From positions 682,001 through 746,000 of the forward strand of contig CALSAQ010000001.1 in the NCBI GenBank assembly GCA_943372995.1: a stretch of 64,000 bases of DNA. Direction: 5' to 3'. This stretch comes from CAJBVG01 sp943372995 (GTDB lineage Bacteria > Bacteroidota > Bacteroidia > Sphingobacteriales > Sphingobacteriaceae). Position numbers and translations under genes: made by a program. The notes below the pieces were generated by a model. The model saw only the letters and a program-made list of their open reading frames with translations. It was not told the origin of the DNA and did not search any database. Shown one piece after another: positions 58,001 through 64,000 of the stretch (its first letter is position 1; each line of letters opens with the position of its first letter).

Positions 58001-60803
58001 CAGTGCACTCTATACATTAAATGGTTCGATCTCAATGGGAGCAAGCACAGGCATTTGGTCGAGTTCAGGTACTGGTACTTTTTCTCCAACAAACACTATT
58101 TTAAATCCAACCTATATTCCTTCTAATACAGATATATTAAATGGTAGTGTAAGGATATACCTAAGCAGTACAGACCATGGCTTACAAAATTGTAATATAG
58201 TAATCGATTCTCTTATTCTGAGCTTTTCTGATGCTCCACAAATCATTACCGAAGACACTGTATATGCATGTATTACAGAAAATAGTGTACCATTAACTTC
58301 ACAAATTAATTTAGGAGCAAGTACAGGTATTTGGACTAGTTTAGGTTCTGGAACTTTTAGTCCAAACTCTACTGATCTTTCTTTAAATTATTTACCAAGT
58401 GCACAAGATAAATTATCGGGGCAAACCATCATTGTAATTACAAGTACAGGAAACACCAATGGCTTGTGCTTGGCAGAAACAGATACCATTACGATAATCT
58501 ATACTCCCTTAATCTTCTTGAATGATAACGACACTATTGAAGTATGTAAAAATAATCCATCAGTTGCACTAAACGGTGTTGTTACAGGTGGAAGTAATAC
58601 AGGTAGATGGAGTAGTAATGGAACAGGTATATTTCTACCAAACGATTCAACATTAAATGCCACTTATGTATTTTCAAATTCTGATACTCTACAAGCAAAT
58701 ATTCTATTAAGATTACAATCAACAAATAATGGAGGATGCGATACTGCTGAGTCTACCTTGTTAATTGATTTTATTGAAAGTCCGGTTGTATTCTCAGGAC
58801 CTGATATAAACATTTGCTCTAATAGTGGAACTGCAAATTTAACAGGAGTAATAAGTGGAGGTGCAAGTAAAGGAATTTGGACAACTACAGGAACTGGTGT
58901 TTTTCTACCAAATGATACTACATTAAATGCAGTATATGTTCCTAGCACTGCAGATTTCACAAGCGGTCAGGTTACGTTACGATTAAGTACTAGAGACCAT
59001 AATATCAATTCATGTTTACCGGAATTTGACGAAATGCTTGTTAATTTATTTATTTCTGCAACAGTAAATGCAGGACCTGACAGATACGTGTGTTATGGAG
59101 AAGATAGTACACTACTTTTTGCTAATGCAAATGGAGCAAATCCATTCCGATACTTTTGGAGTACTGGAGATACAACAGCTAACGTATATGTAGGACCAGG
59201 GATTTATTATATCAGAATACAAGATATTAATGATTGTATCCCAACTTTTGATACTGTAGTTGTATATGCAGTAGATACTATAATTCAAGCGAAAGCAGGT
59301 AATGATTCCATAATTTGTGCAAGAGATCAAAGCATACAACTTAATGGAAATGTTTTAGGATTTAATCAAGGACATTGGGAAGCTCAAGGAGTATTCAGCC
59401 CAGACAGTTCATTTTTAAATGCTATATACTTCCCTACTACAGCAGAGCGATTACAAGGTTTTGTTGATTTGATTTTAGTTCCATCAGATGAAACAGGATG
59501 TACATTTATTAATGATACGGTACGCTACTTTTTCACTAATTTACCACAACCAGTGTTAACCGGGCCGTCAGTAGTATGCCTTGAGAATACATTGTCTACT
59601 TATCAAACACCAAATGTGCCAGGTGTAAGCTATACTTGGAATGTTACAGGAGGAACAATCGTAGGTCAGAACGACACCAATTTTGTAGATGTATTATGGG
59701 GTTCATCGGGAGGAAGTATTACATTAACAGCAATAAATGTGACTAATTGCGATACTATCATCACTCAAAATATTACCAATGTGGCTATGCAAAAGCCTGC
59801 GATTAATGGTACACTTAGTGTTTGTAATGCTTCTGCATTTCAACAGGTGTATACTGTTCAAAATAATGTTGGAAATACTTATCAATGGCAAATTACTAAT
59901 GGTTCCATAATTTCTGGACAAAATTCTAACTCTGCAACAATAAGATGGAATGGCTCTGGAAGTTTAATACTTATTGAATCTGGCATCTTAGGTTGTGAAG
60001 TAAGAGATACTATAGATTTTATATATGCACCATTACAAGCGAGTGTAATTAGTCCGACAAACTATGCAGCATGTGCGCCTTTGGCATTAGAGTTTTCGAG
60101 TACTACTGGCAATCCAGAACCACTAGAATATAAATGGATAATGAACGGTGATACCTTATTAGGAAGAACAGTTGAATATCAATTCGACAGCTCAGGAGTA
60201 TATGAAGTAAAATATGTATTAAGTAATGGCATTTGTACAGATACCATGTACAGTAATATCACTGTTTACGAAGATCCATTTGCAAATTTTAGATATGTAA
60301 ATGCACCTTTCGATTCTCTATCGTTTCCAAACGACTCTTTAATTTTTGAGAACCTTTCAGAATTAAACGCCGATTATCTTTGGGACTTTGGTGATGGTAC
60401 TACCGATACAACAACTCATCCTATACATAGATATTATGGAGCGGGCGATTATCAAATTGTATTACGCGTTACCGACAGAACTACTGGATGTATTAGCTAT
60501 TACAGCAGGCAGTTTAAGTACGAAGTTAACAGCGATTTAAATAGTCCGAATATTTTTACTCCGAATGGAGATGGCGTGAATGATTATTTTAGAATCTATG
60601 AGAAGAACTTAAAGAATTTTAAAATCCTCATTTTCAATAGATGGGGAGAAAAAATATATACGTCAACGGATCCATTCTTCGAATGGGATGGTACACACAA
60701 AGGAAACAAATGTACTGTTGGTACCTATGTATTCTATATAGTAGCTATTGGAGAAGACAATACCCCATTCGAACGAACAGGGCATGTGTATTTAGTAAGA
60801 TAA
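49098..60803 (+). CDS. Giant T9SS type B adhesin with about 32 repeats of 90 residues
   Basis: A 3901-residue surface protein from the ATG at 49098 (signal ending YEANGQ); a TTG eight codons upstream would weaken the signal. The N-terminal 300 residues are Cys-rich with a SprB-like module (LAPYTYLWNTGATTQS). Then come about 32 units of about 91 residues with a framework of VNAG..., VCANN, LNG, TGxWxTxGTGxF, PNxxTLNAxY, PSxxD and a second Cys. Two different modules interrupt after unit 15. Near the C-terminus are PKD-like domains (YLWDFGDGTTD) and a type B sorting domain (IFTPNGDGVNDYF, ILIFNRWGEKIY, GTYVFYIVAIG). It probably serves attachment or gliding, like SprB. Confidence 0.92.
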   Translation: MRRFYFVLIFFILIFAYEANGQRICPGTVPFEVADLRANPDSVWISSGVNQRAGACCGENNCIEIVLYLNSGAQGIKLDFDPNFPQAVPGGSLTVEINCTEFVFRTGSTINPICLSGTGPFNLVYCKPGNNLNRFIITSIRKPSVSPPTVVSDGCTGVISATGYEESTITWRSLPNNPIHDAYLSATSGEDTVTATYTPGAPPFVDYVVCGTPDGDCEGSIVCDTVRVSFVNTLSADIQPKNGTICFGSVGTTLTANGVGGLAPYTYLWNTGATTQSIVAATAGTYSVIIDDATSCPIAYDTVVVTAFPSTIQVGAGADRIECNNSNPFSVQLNGAVVAATGGIWSSTGTGTFSPNATTLNASYLPSAAEIAAGKILLTLTSTGNGTCPADTDQVYIRISNAPVVDAGNTITVCANNSLVNLNGSVSGLTTTGIWSTNGSGTFSPNATTLNATYTPSQADKNAGVVTLNLTSTNNGICVPSVDNVTVVINSAPFLNANVNQTVCANAPNVMLNALTGVAPIQILWTTTGTGSFVPNATTLNATYVPSANDITNGAVNLIVTSTNNGLCNPVSDTMSVTITPAPVVNAGTNLSRCINNIGTITLNGSVTGGATTGTWTTPNGTGSFSPNANTLNATYTPSLNDITNGTVTFVLTSTGNTGNKCLAVRDTTVLTFTPAPVVNAGADQTDCANNISFALSGSVTGSSTTGTWSSSGTGTFVPNNTTLNATYVPSNLDISNGQAIRIILTSTVNPMSGCIAVSDTLFLNFSPAPIVNAGSNFSVCANNANINLSGAVSAGASTGVWSTINGTGTFSPNANTLNAIYTPSATDISNGTVSFVLSSTGNTGGLCNAINDTITVTITPSPVVNAGANISRCRNNIGTISLTGSVTGGASTGTWTTSGSGVFGNQNSLTTTYIPSVADIASVTPIQIILTSTGNTGGTCLEVRDTLLLSFTAAPIISAGSNTSVCANNIPPAGIALNGSITGGASAGIWTSTGTGTFSPNATTLNATYTPSAADITAGFVSLKLKTTNQALSGCAADSSIITLTINPAPVVSAGSNQSTCANNANSISLNGTVSGGASAGVWSSSGTGTFVNANSLNTTYNLSAADKLLNNITFTLTSTGNSGGTCTAVQSNITLTITPAPIVNAGPNQTVCNPVVALNGSVTAGATAGSWSTPNGTGTFSNINSLTSTYTISAADRTNGSVLLILSSNNGPLSNCLVVRDTVQIFINPLPQVNAGPNQTVCANNASINLTGLISGGATTGTWTTNGTNAIASPNSLNTTYTPSLADIGNGTIRFILTSTGGLCTPVSDTMFVTITPAPIVNAGANISRCSNNLGTITLNGSVSSGASTGIWTSTGTGNFSPNNTTLNAVYIPSNADITSGNVQLILSSTGNTGGSCLIVRDTTQLFITPSPVATAGGNISVCANNLSPINLNGSITGGASAGVWSTSGNGVFGNPNNLTTTYTLGANDISNGTVILKLKTNSGPLSNCKEDSSTLTITILSSPIVNAGINRTICANSGAVNLNGTVTAGASTGTWTSTGTGTFLPNANTLNASYVPSIADSISGNIQLILSSTGNSSGLCNIVRDTLNLTILPSTVVNAGANQPVCKIQPTIQLNGQVSGGTTTGVWATNGNGIFIPNANTKNAQYQISPTDTLLPGLTFILSSTNNGICGGDVDTMQVIFSDSDDPSFTYTSGTYCFDDPLNKAPVIPILASGSSGTFSSTPAGLNLNTTTGSIRVDLSALGVYTVKFVTNGPCPDSSTVVINVTNSPNANFSYSGTACKGDANLSPIFPMGSSAGLFTATPSGLVFVNQNTGVIDVYNSAPGTYTVTNTIPASGTCPAAQASTSITIESWVQLSTTTNTKVVCANNPVVNVDVSFNGSSPVSSGTWKTNGDGNFANTTALITIYTPGNNDITTGSIALRFVSADPPSVCDADSLTIQVTITPAPVVDAGISDTICATNGFIPLNGIITGGASTGQWTTNGTGTFSPNNNSLNANYIYSLQDRTNGFVKLYLTSTGNSNNTCNAVIDSVTYHLILDPVIDAGPNQNVCFNEDTLNLNGSIIGTVTTGFWITNGTGIFIPNNTTKNAQYILSNADRNLSSLTFSLNSNVATSICAFVADTLIVNILPTSTADAGNNQIVCANNSTVAISGIVSGLSNTGLWKTNGDGTFGSIATNLTNTYTPGPNDIINGNVQLRLVATGNGSCPSDSDFVQINITPSPVVNAGANQIVCENNSTVSLSGTVTGGANKGRWTTNGTGVFLPNDSTLIATYIPSTSDITNNNIFIVLSSTGNTNGTCLTVRDTMLIDIRPRPIVNAGIDQQLCRNNIIPVNLTGNISGSITKAKWSTIGGDGTFTPNDSTLNATYTFGVNDIANGFATLVLRSADHGTNSCIAVSDTMQIIITPTPIVNAGINNTICANTPLALNGLVSAGATTGIWSTSNGTGMFLPNNTDLNAQYIHSSADLALGNIEIILTSTGNSSNTCIAVSDTLILNFTPVPIVDAGINQLVCADVSSVQLTGSVTVTTTNGIWSSIGTGIFIPSNTDLNAQYIPSILDTTNGTVRIYLTSVGGPATCSNTIDSMLITFSPAPIINAGNNESVCENNPNILLNGFISGSSNTGLWKSNGTGSFSPNNTSLTTTYIPSALDISNGSVLFTLLPSNIGTCNLDSDFVQYLITPAPLVDAGTNQDVCANEVSVNLNGQVTLGASTGRWTTNGTGVFSPNDTSLNAIYQLSANDKNSGSIKLYLTSTGNTSGKCIAVRDSLTINILPAVQITMADTLSVCANNSVVTLQPNITGVSAGILWTTNGSGNFIPNNTTLNATYVPSTIDTANGEVKLTLSISNLGLCLATVDSTILIITPSPIVNAGNNFSVCANNDTIDLTGQISSGANTGMWTSNGTGTFIPNANVLNSRYVPSNADRLLGQLQFVLNSTGNTNNTCSTVRDTILVSFTPAPIVDAGLDSTLCENSALYTLNGSISMGASTGIWSSSGTGTFSPTNTILNPTYIPSNTDILNGSVRIYLSSTDHGLQNCNIVIDSLILSFSDAPQIITEDTVYACITENSVPLTSQINLGASTGIWTSLGSGTFSPNSTDLSLNYLPSAQDKLSGQTIIVITSTGNTNGLCLAETDTITIIYTPLIFLNDNDTIEVCKNNPSVALNGVVTGGSNTGRWSSNGTGIFLPNDSTLNATYVFSNSDTLQANILLRLQSTNNGGCDTAESTLLIDFIESPVVFSGPDINICSNSGTANLTGVISGGASKGIWTTTGTGVFLPNDTTLNAVYVPSTADFTSGQVTLRLSTRDHNINSCLPEFDEMLVNLFISATVNAGPDRYVCYGEDSTLLFANANGANPFRYFWSTGDTTANVYVGPGIYYIRIQDINDCIPTFDTVVVYAVDTIIQAKAGNDSIICARDQSIQLNGNVLGFNQGHWEAQGVFSPDSSFLNAIYFPTTAERLQGFVDLILVPSDETGCTFINDTVRYFFTNLPQPVLTGPSVVCLENTLSTYQTPNVPGVSYTWNVTGGTIVGQNDTNFVDVLWGSSGGSITLTAINVTNCDTIITQNITNVAMQKPAINGTLSVCNASAFQQVYTVQNNVGNTYQWQITNGSIISGQNSNSATIRWNGSGSLILIESGILGCEVRDTIDFIYAPLQASVISPTNYAACAPLALEFSSTTGNPEPLEYKWIMNGDTLLGRTVEYQFDSSGVYEVKYVLSNGICTDTMYSNITVYEDPFANFRYVNAPFDSLSFPNDSLIFENLSELNADYLWDFGDGTTDTTTHPIHRYYGAGDYQIVLRVTDRTTGCISYYSRQFKYEVNSDLNSPNIFTPNGDGVNDYFRIYEKNLKNFKILIFNRWGEKIYTSTDPFFEWDGTHKGNKCTVGTYVFYIVAIGEDNTPFERTGHVYLVR
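50026..59058 (+). repeat. Tandem 270-bp repeats inside the giant adhesin gene
   Basis: About 31 degenerate units of roughly 273 bp encode the adhesin repeats, interrupted at about 54160-54658 by two unlike modules; one more unit follows at about 59280-59540. Recurrent words such as the codons for TGTWT and GTGTFSPN give local DNA identity but the units are diverged, so recombination is possible yet limited. Confidence 0.85.
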
Positions 60804-60815
60804 TATCCAAAAATA

Positions 60816-61223
60816 TTACTCTTCGCTTAACTCAATTATACGATCGAACTCCGTATTGTTTAAAGGCATAACCGACAATCGACCTTGTTTTACTAAGTAG
60901 ATATTTTGTAATTTTTTATCTGCTTTAATGGTCTCTAAAGTTACCGGTTTAGTTAATGTTTTATATGGAGCCAAATCCACTACTACCCAATTCGGGTCTG
61001 TTGTGGTTGGGTCTTGATAGAATTCCTTTACCACTTTTGCAATACCTACAATCTCCTTGCCTTCGTTGCTATGATAAAACATTACCAAATCGCCCTTCTT
61101 CATCGACTTAAGATTATTGCGAGCTTGATAATTTCTTACCCCATCCCAAAAGGTTTTTTTGTCTTTTAAAAATTGCTCCCATGAATATTTCACAGGCTCC
61201 GATTTTACTAACCAATGCTTCAT
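60816..61223 (-). CDS. EVE-domain protein
   Basis: A 135-residue protein that consists of one EVE domain, the PUA-like fold thought to bind modified bases in DNA or RNA. Family motifs are the N-terminal KHWLVKSEP, TFWDGVRNYQARNNLK, KGDLVMFYHSNEGKEIVGIAKV and DPNWVVVDL. Convergent with the giant adhesin gene, 12 bp apart. Downstream of holA on the same strand behind two tandem arrays. In other genomes EVE proteins occur near modification or defence genes; here the HsdR_N-like gene is 1.3 kb upstream, which is suggestive only. Confidence 0.92.
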   Translation of the reverse strand: MKHWLVKSEPVKYSWEQFLKDKKTFWDGVRNYQARNNLKSMKKGDLVMFYHSNEGKEIVGIAKVVKEFYQDPTTTDPNWVVVDLAPYKTLTKPVTLETIKADKKLQNIYLVKQGRLSVMPLNNTEFDRIIELSEE

Positions 61224-61229
61224 GATTAA

Positions 61230-61324
61230 TTGTAAATTTTAAATTGTAAATTGTTTCTCCTAAATTCTCACACGAGCACACGAGCACACGAGCACACGAG
61301 CACACGAGCACACGAGCACACGAG
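61230..61324. repeat. Heptamer tract joined to CACACGAG octamer array, between holA and the EVE gene
   Basis: 61230-61266 has 7-bp units such as TTGTAAA and TTTTAAA. From 61269 to 61324 CACACGAG repeats exactly seven times and ends at the base before the holA stop codon (61325). The 13 nt TCCTAAATTCTCA at the join also occurs, on the other strand, in the array on the far side of holA. Confidence 0.92.
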
Positions 61325-62347
61325 CTAATGCAATATCTTCCAAACCAACTCCTTCAACAACTCCCCTTCTTCTGTATTACCTGTACTATCCACACCCTTC
61401 GATTTTAAATCGTATTCTCTTAACAAACTAATGATCTGACAAGTTTTATCGAAATTATAAATTCTTGCAGCTTGTTCATATTCTTGTACAAAAAATGGAT
61501 TAATCTTCAGCTGAGAAGCTACGTTAGGTTTCGATTTGTCTTGTAAGAAATGATAGGTAAAAACTTTACTAAAATAACTATTCAAATTTCCGACAATCAT
61601 TACCATCGGATTTTCTTTTTTATTAGCTGCAAAGTAATCTACGATCCTATTCGCTTTTAATATATCTCTCTTACCTATCGCTGAATTAAATTCAAAACTA
61701 TTAAACTCCTTACTTATGCCTATATTCTTTTCAATATCATCGATACTGATATTCTTTTTGTCGGGTATGTTGATTAATACTTTTTCAACTTCATTAGCCA
61801 CCTTAGCTAAGTCGTTTCCTAAGTATTCTGCAACCATAGCTGCAGCTTTAGCTTCTATTTTAAATCCTTTAGATTCTACGTATTTTGTAACCCATTCGGA
61901 AATTTGGTTGTCGTATAATTTTTTCGACTCGTATAAAATACCATGCTTGTCTATCGACTTTGCTATTTTTAATCGCTTATCTAAAGACCCGTACTTATGA
62001 CAAAATATCAACACCGTACTTTTTAGTGGATTCTCCACATAAGTAGCAAAAGGATCTTGCTCCTTACCTTCTGTTTTTCCAAACTTAATATTCTGAGCTT
62101 CTTTTACAATAACCAACTGATAGTCGGCCATCATCGGATAGCGTTTTGCTGTAGAAATTATCGTTAGCATATCGGTATCTTTACCATAGAGGGTGGTTTG
62201 GTTAAAACCCTTCTCTGCTTCCGTAAGTACTTCCTTTTCTAATGTATCTGCAATCAAATCGATATAATAACTCTCCTCCCCATGCAAGAAATAGATAGGC
62301 TTAAATTTTCGCTGTTTTATATCCGATAAAATTTGTTCAACCGTCAT
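61325..62347 (-). CDS. holA: DNA polymerase III subunit delta
   Basis: The clamp-loader delta subunit, which opens the beta sliding clamp. The 340-residue length is normal. Family blocks: N-terminal KPIYFLHGEESYYID, the FNQTTLYGKD segment, ADYQLVIVKEAQ, AAMVAEYLGNDLAKVANEVEKV, and the third-domain FNSAIGKRDILKANRIVDYF. There is no Walker A, as expected. Both borders are tandem arrays: CACACGAG repeats begin right after the stop codon, and the upstream spacer is an 18-unit heptamer array. A TATATTTG box (62352-62359) lies 5 bp before the ATG. Confidence 0.93.
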   Translation of the reverse strand: MTVEQILSDIKQRKFKPIYFLHGEESYYIDLIADTLEKEVLTEAEKGFNQTTLYGKDTDMLTIISTAKRYPMMADYQLVIVKEAQNIKFGKTEGKEQDPFATYVENPLKSTVLIFCHKYGSLDKRLKIAKSIDKHGILYESKKLYDNQISEWVTKYVESKGFKIEAKAAAMVAEYLGNDLAKVANEVEKVLINIPDKKNISIDDIEKNIGISKEFNSFEFNSAIGKRDILKANRIVDYFAANKKENPMVMIVGNLNSYFSKVFTYHFLQDKSKPNVASQLKINPFFVQEYEQAARIYNFDKTCQIISLLREYDLKSKGVDSTGNTEEGELLKELVWKILH

Positions 62348-62366
62348 GAATCAAATATACGAACTT

Positions 62367-62492
62367 GATGTGAGATGTTAGATATGAGATGTTAGATATG
62401 AGATATGAGATATGAGATATGAGATATGAGATATGAGATATGAGATATGAGAATTTAGGATTTAGGATTTAGAATTTAAAATTTAGAATTTA
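62367..62492. repeat. 18-unit heptamer array between the HsdR_N gene and holA
   Basis: Eighteen 7-bp units in unbroken register: GATGTGA, GATGTTA, nine copies of GATATGA in all, then GAATTTA, GGATTTA and relatives. The last units run into the HsdR_N gene, supplying its final Lys-Phe codons and stop. The same words occur in the array at 7961. Confidence 0.95.
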
Positions 62493-62938
62493 GGGCTTGA
62501 AGGTAGCTCCTCTAAAAATCTATAACTCTCACATTCATAATCCATTTCGCAATAATAATGCTCTAGTCCATTGGTAACCACAAGGAACTTAACCCTGTAT
62601 TTCATATTATATCGAGCCACCTGATCAAATACATCTTGAGTAATTTTAACTGATGGAGCTTTACATTCTACTAAGACCAATGGTACACCATCGCTATTGT
62701 ATACTAAAATATCAGTGCGTTTTTTTAGTTCATTTAATTGCAAGCCTTTTTCCAGGCTGATTAAACTTTTGGGATATTTTTTTTGATTGATAAGAAATTG
62801 TACGAAATGCTGTCGTACCCACTCTTCTGGTGTAAGTAGTATTTCCTTTTTTCTAAGCTGATCGAAAACAAAAAATTTCCCTTCTTTCTCAATTAACTTA
62901 AATGGAAAAGAAGGGAGATGAAGTGGAATGAGTTCCAT
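62483..62938 (-). CDS. Stand-alone HsdR_N-like (type I restriction endonuclease R N-terminal) protein
   Basis: A 151-residue protein that covers only the PD-(D/E)xK nuclease-like N-terminal domain related to HsdR. The site is readable: Asp76 in RTDILVY and Glu91-x-Lys93 in VLVECKAP. There is no helicase, and no HsdM or HsdS nearby, so it is not a type I system. Single-domain proteins of this type are widespread in Bacteroidota with unknown function. It lies 2 bp from the valS stop on the same strand and so probably shares its transcript. Its last residues are encoded by a heptamer array. Confidence 0.8.
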   Translation of the reverse strand: MELIPLHLPSFPFKLIEKEGKFFVFDQLRKKEILLTPEEWVRQHFVQFLINQKKYPKSLISLEKGLQLNELKKRTDILVYNSDGVPLVLVECKAPSVKITQDVFDQVARYNMKYRVKFLVVTNGLEHYYCEMDYECESYRFLEELPSSPKF

Positions 62939-62940
62939 TT

Positions 62941-64000
62941 TTACATTTTTGCTAAACTCTCTTTAATGATGTTTATCTTCTGCTCAGCATCGGCTTTTTT
63001 CTTCTTCTCGTTCTCTACTACATCAGCTTTAGCATTAGCTACAAATCGTTCATTTGATAATTTAGAGTCAACAGATTTCAAGAAGCCTAGCAAATAAGCT
63101 AGCTCTTTTTCCATTCTCTCTTTTTCAACTGCTGGATCTAGTGTATCTCCTAAGTCTACAAAACATTCGTCGTTACCCGATAAGAATTGTGTTGCATTGC
63201 TAGGAACTTCAGTAATGAGGTTCAATTCTCCAATATTTGCTAATCTTTTTAAAATTAATTCGAAGTTTTTGTAATTAGTATTCGAATTGTTTTTAATAGA
63301 AAGATTCAAGCTTTCTTTGGGAGCAATTTGTTTTGCATTTCTAATGTTTCTTAACTCCGAAACAATCTGCAATACGTTTTGCATTTCCGACAATATTTTT
63401 CCATCAAATGTTTTTGCTGTTGGGTAATCGGCAACTATGCAACAGTCCATTTCTCCTCTTTGTCCGTACAATTCCTCATCATGCCATAATTCTTCTGATA
63501 AGAAAGGCATAAATGGGTGAACAAGTTTTAATATGTCGAGGAATTTATTTTTTACAAATTCAAAAGTTTCTGCATCTATTGCATCTTGATAGGAATCCCC
63601 ATTCTCTAATTTATGATATGTGGGTTTAATCATTTCTAAATACGATGAGCAGAAATCGTCCCATATTAATTTGTAGATGCTCATTAAGGCATCAGATAAA
63701 CGATAGGAAACGAATGATTGTTCAATTTCAGAAAGTGCTTCATTAAATCTAGCATCGAACCAAGCGTTTGCATTGGTATTTTCATTTTTTAAAGTAGCAT
63801 CAACTTTCCAACCCTTAACTAAACGAAAGGCATTCCAAATTTTATTGGCAAAATTTCTTCCTTGTTCGCAATACGATTCGTCGAACATTAAATCGTTACC
63901 TGCTGGAGAACACAATAACATTCCTACACGTACTCCATCTGCACCGTATTTATGTATCAAATCGATTGGGTCTGGTGAGTTACCTAATGACTTCGACATT
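62941..64000 (-). CDS. valS: Valyl-tRNA synthetase, C-terminal part (cut by window edge)
   Basis: The last 352 residues of a class I aminoacyl-tRNA synthetase that charges tRNA-Val. The fragment opens with the KMSKS loop (MSKSLGNSPDPIDLIHKYGADGVRVGML), continues with the anticodon-binding helices (GRNFANKIWNAFRLVKGW, HPFMPFLSEELWH) and ends with the valyl-specific C-terminal coiled coil (EKERMEKELAYLLGFL, LSNERFVANAKADVVENEKKK). The catalytic N-terminal part lies beyond the window. The HsdR_N gene follows after 2 bp. Confidence 0.95.
   Translation of the reverse strand, partial: MSKSLGNSPDPIDLIHKYGADGVRVGMLLCSPAGNDLMFDESYCEQGRNFANKIWNAFRLVKGWKVDATLKNENTNANAWFDARFNEALSEIEQSFVSYRLSDALMSIYKLIWDDFCSSYLEMIKPTYHKLENGDSYQDAIDAETFEFVKNKFLDILKLVHPFMPFLSEELWHDEELYGQRGEMDCCIVADYPTAKTFDGKILSEMQNVLQIVSELRNIRNAKQIAPKESLNLSIKNNSNTNYKNFELILKRLANIGELNLITEVPSNATQFLSGNDECFVDLGDTLDPAVEKERMEKELAYLLGFLKSVDSKLSNERFVANAKADVVENEKKKKADAEQKINIIKESLAKM

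Noticed and set aside
49994..59921. Many antisense open frames of 60-220 codons opposite the giant adhesin gene
   Set aside because: They repeat with the 273-bp period and similar sequences because they mirror the sense repeats; codon use and lack of starts with signals make them shadows.
61114..61311. Small open frame across the CACACGAG array (LVCSCAR repeats)
   Set aside because: It arises from the octamer array and overlaps the EVE gene in another frame.
62352..62359. TATATTTG as the holA promoter
   Set aside because: It would place the transcription start at the ATG itself; possible but not supported without a -33 element.
62367..62492. CRISPR array
   Set aside because: Repeats of 7-8 bp without unique spacers and no cas genes; the same applies to the other word arrays.
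62483..62938. Type I restriction-modification system
   Set aside because: Only the HsdR N-terminal domain is present; no helicase, methylase or specificity gene is nearby.

Overview
The window comes from an AT-rich member of the Bacteroidota that carries a type IX secretion system (T9SS). Evidence includes a 287-residue primary sigma factor without region 1.1, many boxes matching the Bacteroidota -7 promoter element TAnnTTTG (two tRNA genes also have a -33 TTG at the expected spacing), glutamine synthetase III, a GAPDH with a long N-terminal extension, an S46 dipeptidyl-peptidase, a PorU2-type sortase, PorP/SprF, OmpA/PD40 lipoprotein-type proteins and two kinds of T9SS sorting domain. I cannot place it below phylum; Flavobacteriales, Chitinophagales and relatives all fit.

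Layout. 1-15.2 kb: mostly minus-strand housekeeping genes (GAPDH, rpoD, a metallo-hydrolase, lpdA, a DUF4139 protein, a metallophosphoesterase, purM, an OmpA-family lipoprotein, glnA-III) plus the plus-strand S46 peptidase. 15.4-22.7 kb: cell-surface genes (flippase, PorU2 sortase, GNAT-fold protein). 22.8-27.7 kb: purL-trmN6-yfcE-fbp run with convergent rnhA. 27.8-32.4 kb: GT-C membrane protein, tRNA-His, thyA-folA-acyltransferase, tRNA-Lys. 32.4-35.5 kb: decayed region with an IS3 remnant and a TolC/NodT efflux pseudogene around one lipoprotein gene. 35.5-44.7 kb: secreted and outer-membrane proteins, a second OmpA/PD40 protein, an S4 protein, a sugar MFS transporter and a TPR hybrid histidine kinase. 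45.0-60.8 kb: a four-gene adhesin locus (type B secreted protein, PorP/SprF, TPR-PD40 protein, and a 3901-residue repeat adhesin). 60.8-64.0 kb: EVE protein, holA, HsdR_N-like protein and the 3' part of valS.

The genes at 10.3-12.9, 16.8-21.7, 36.7-40.4 and 45-60.8 kb together form one theme: export through the T9SS, surface attachment, and anchoring to peptidoglycan. The adhesin locus is transcribed divergently from the hybrid kinase, with a 25-bp palindrome between them.

The most unusual feature is in the spacers. At least seven intergenic gaps are filled by short degenerate tandem arrays with a strict 7-bp or 8-bp period. Each gap has its own word set, several are built as two opposed half-arrays that fold into a hairpin, and several run into the start or stop codon of the flanking gene (metallophosphoesterase, thyA, HsdR_N). 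thyA and holA are bracketed by such arrays on both sides. They resemble in style the heptameric STRR sequences of heterocystous cyanobacteria, but I know of no described function for them here.
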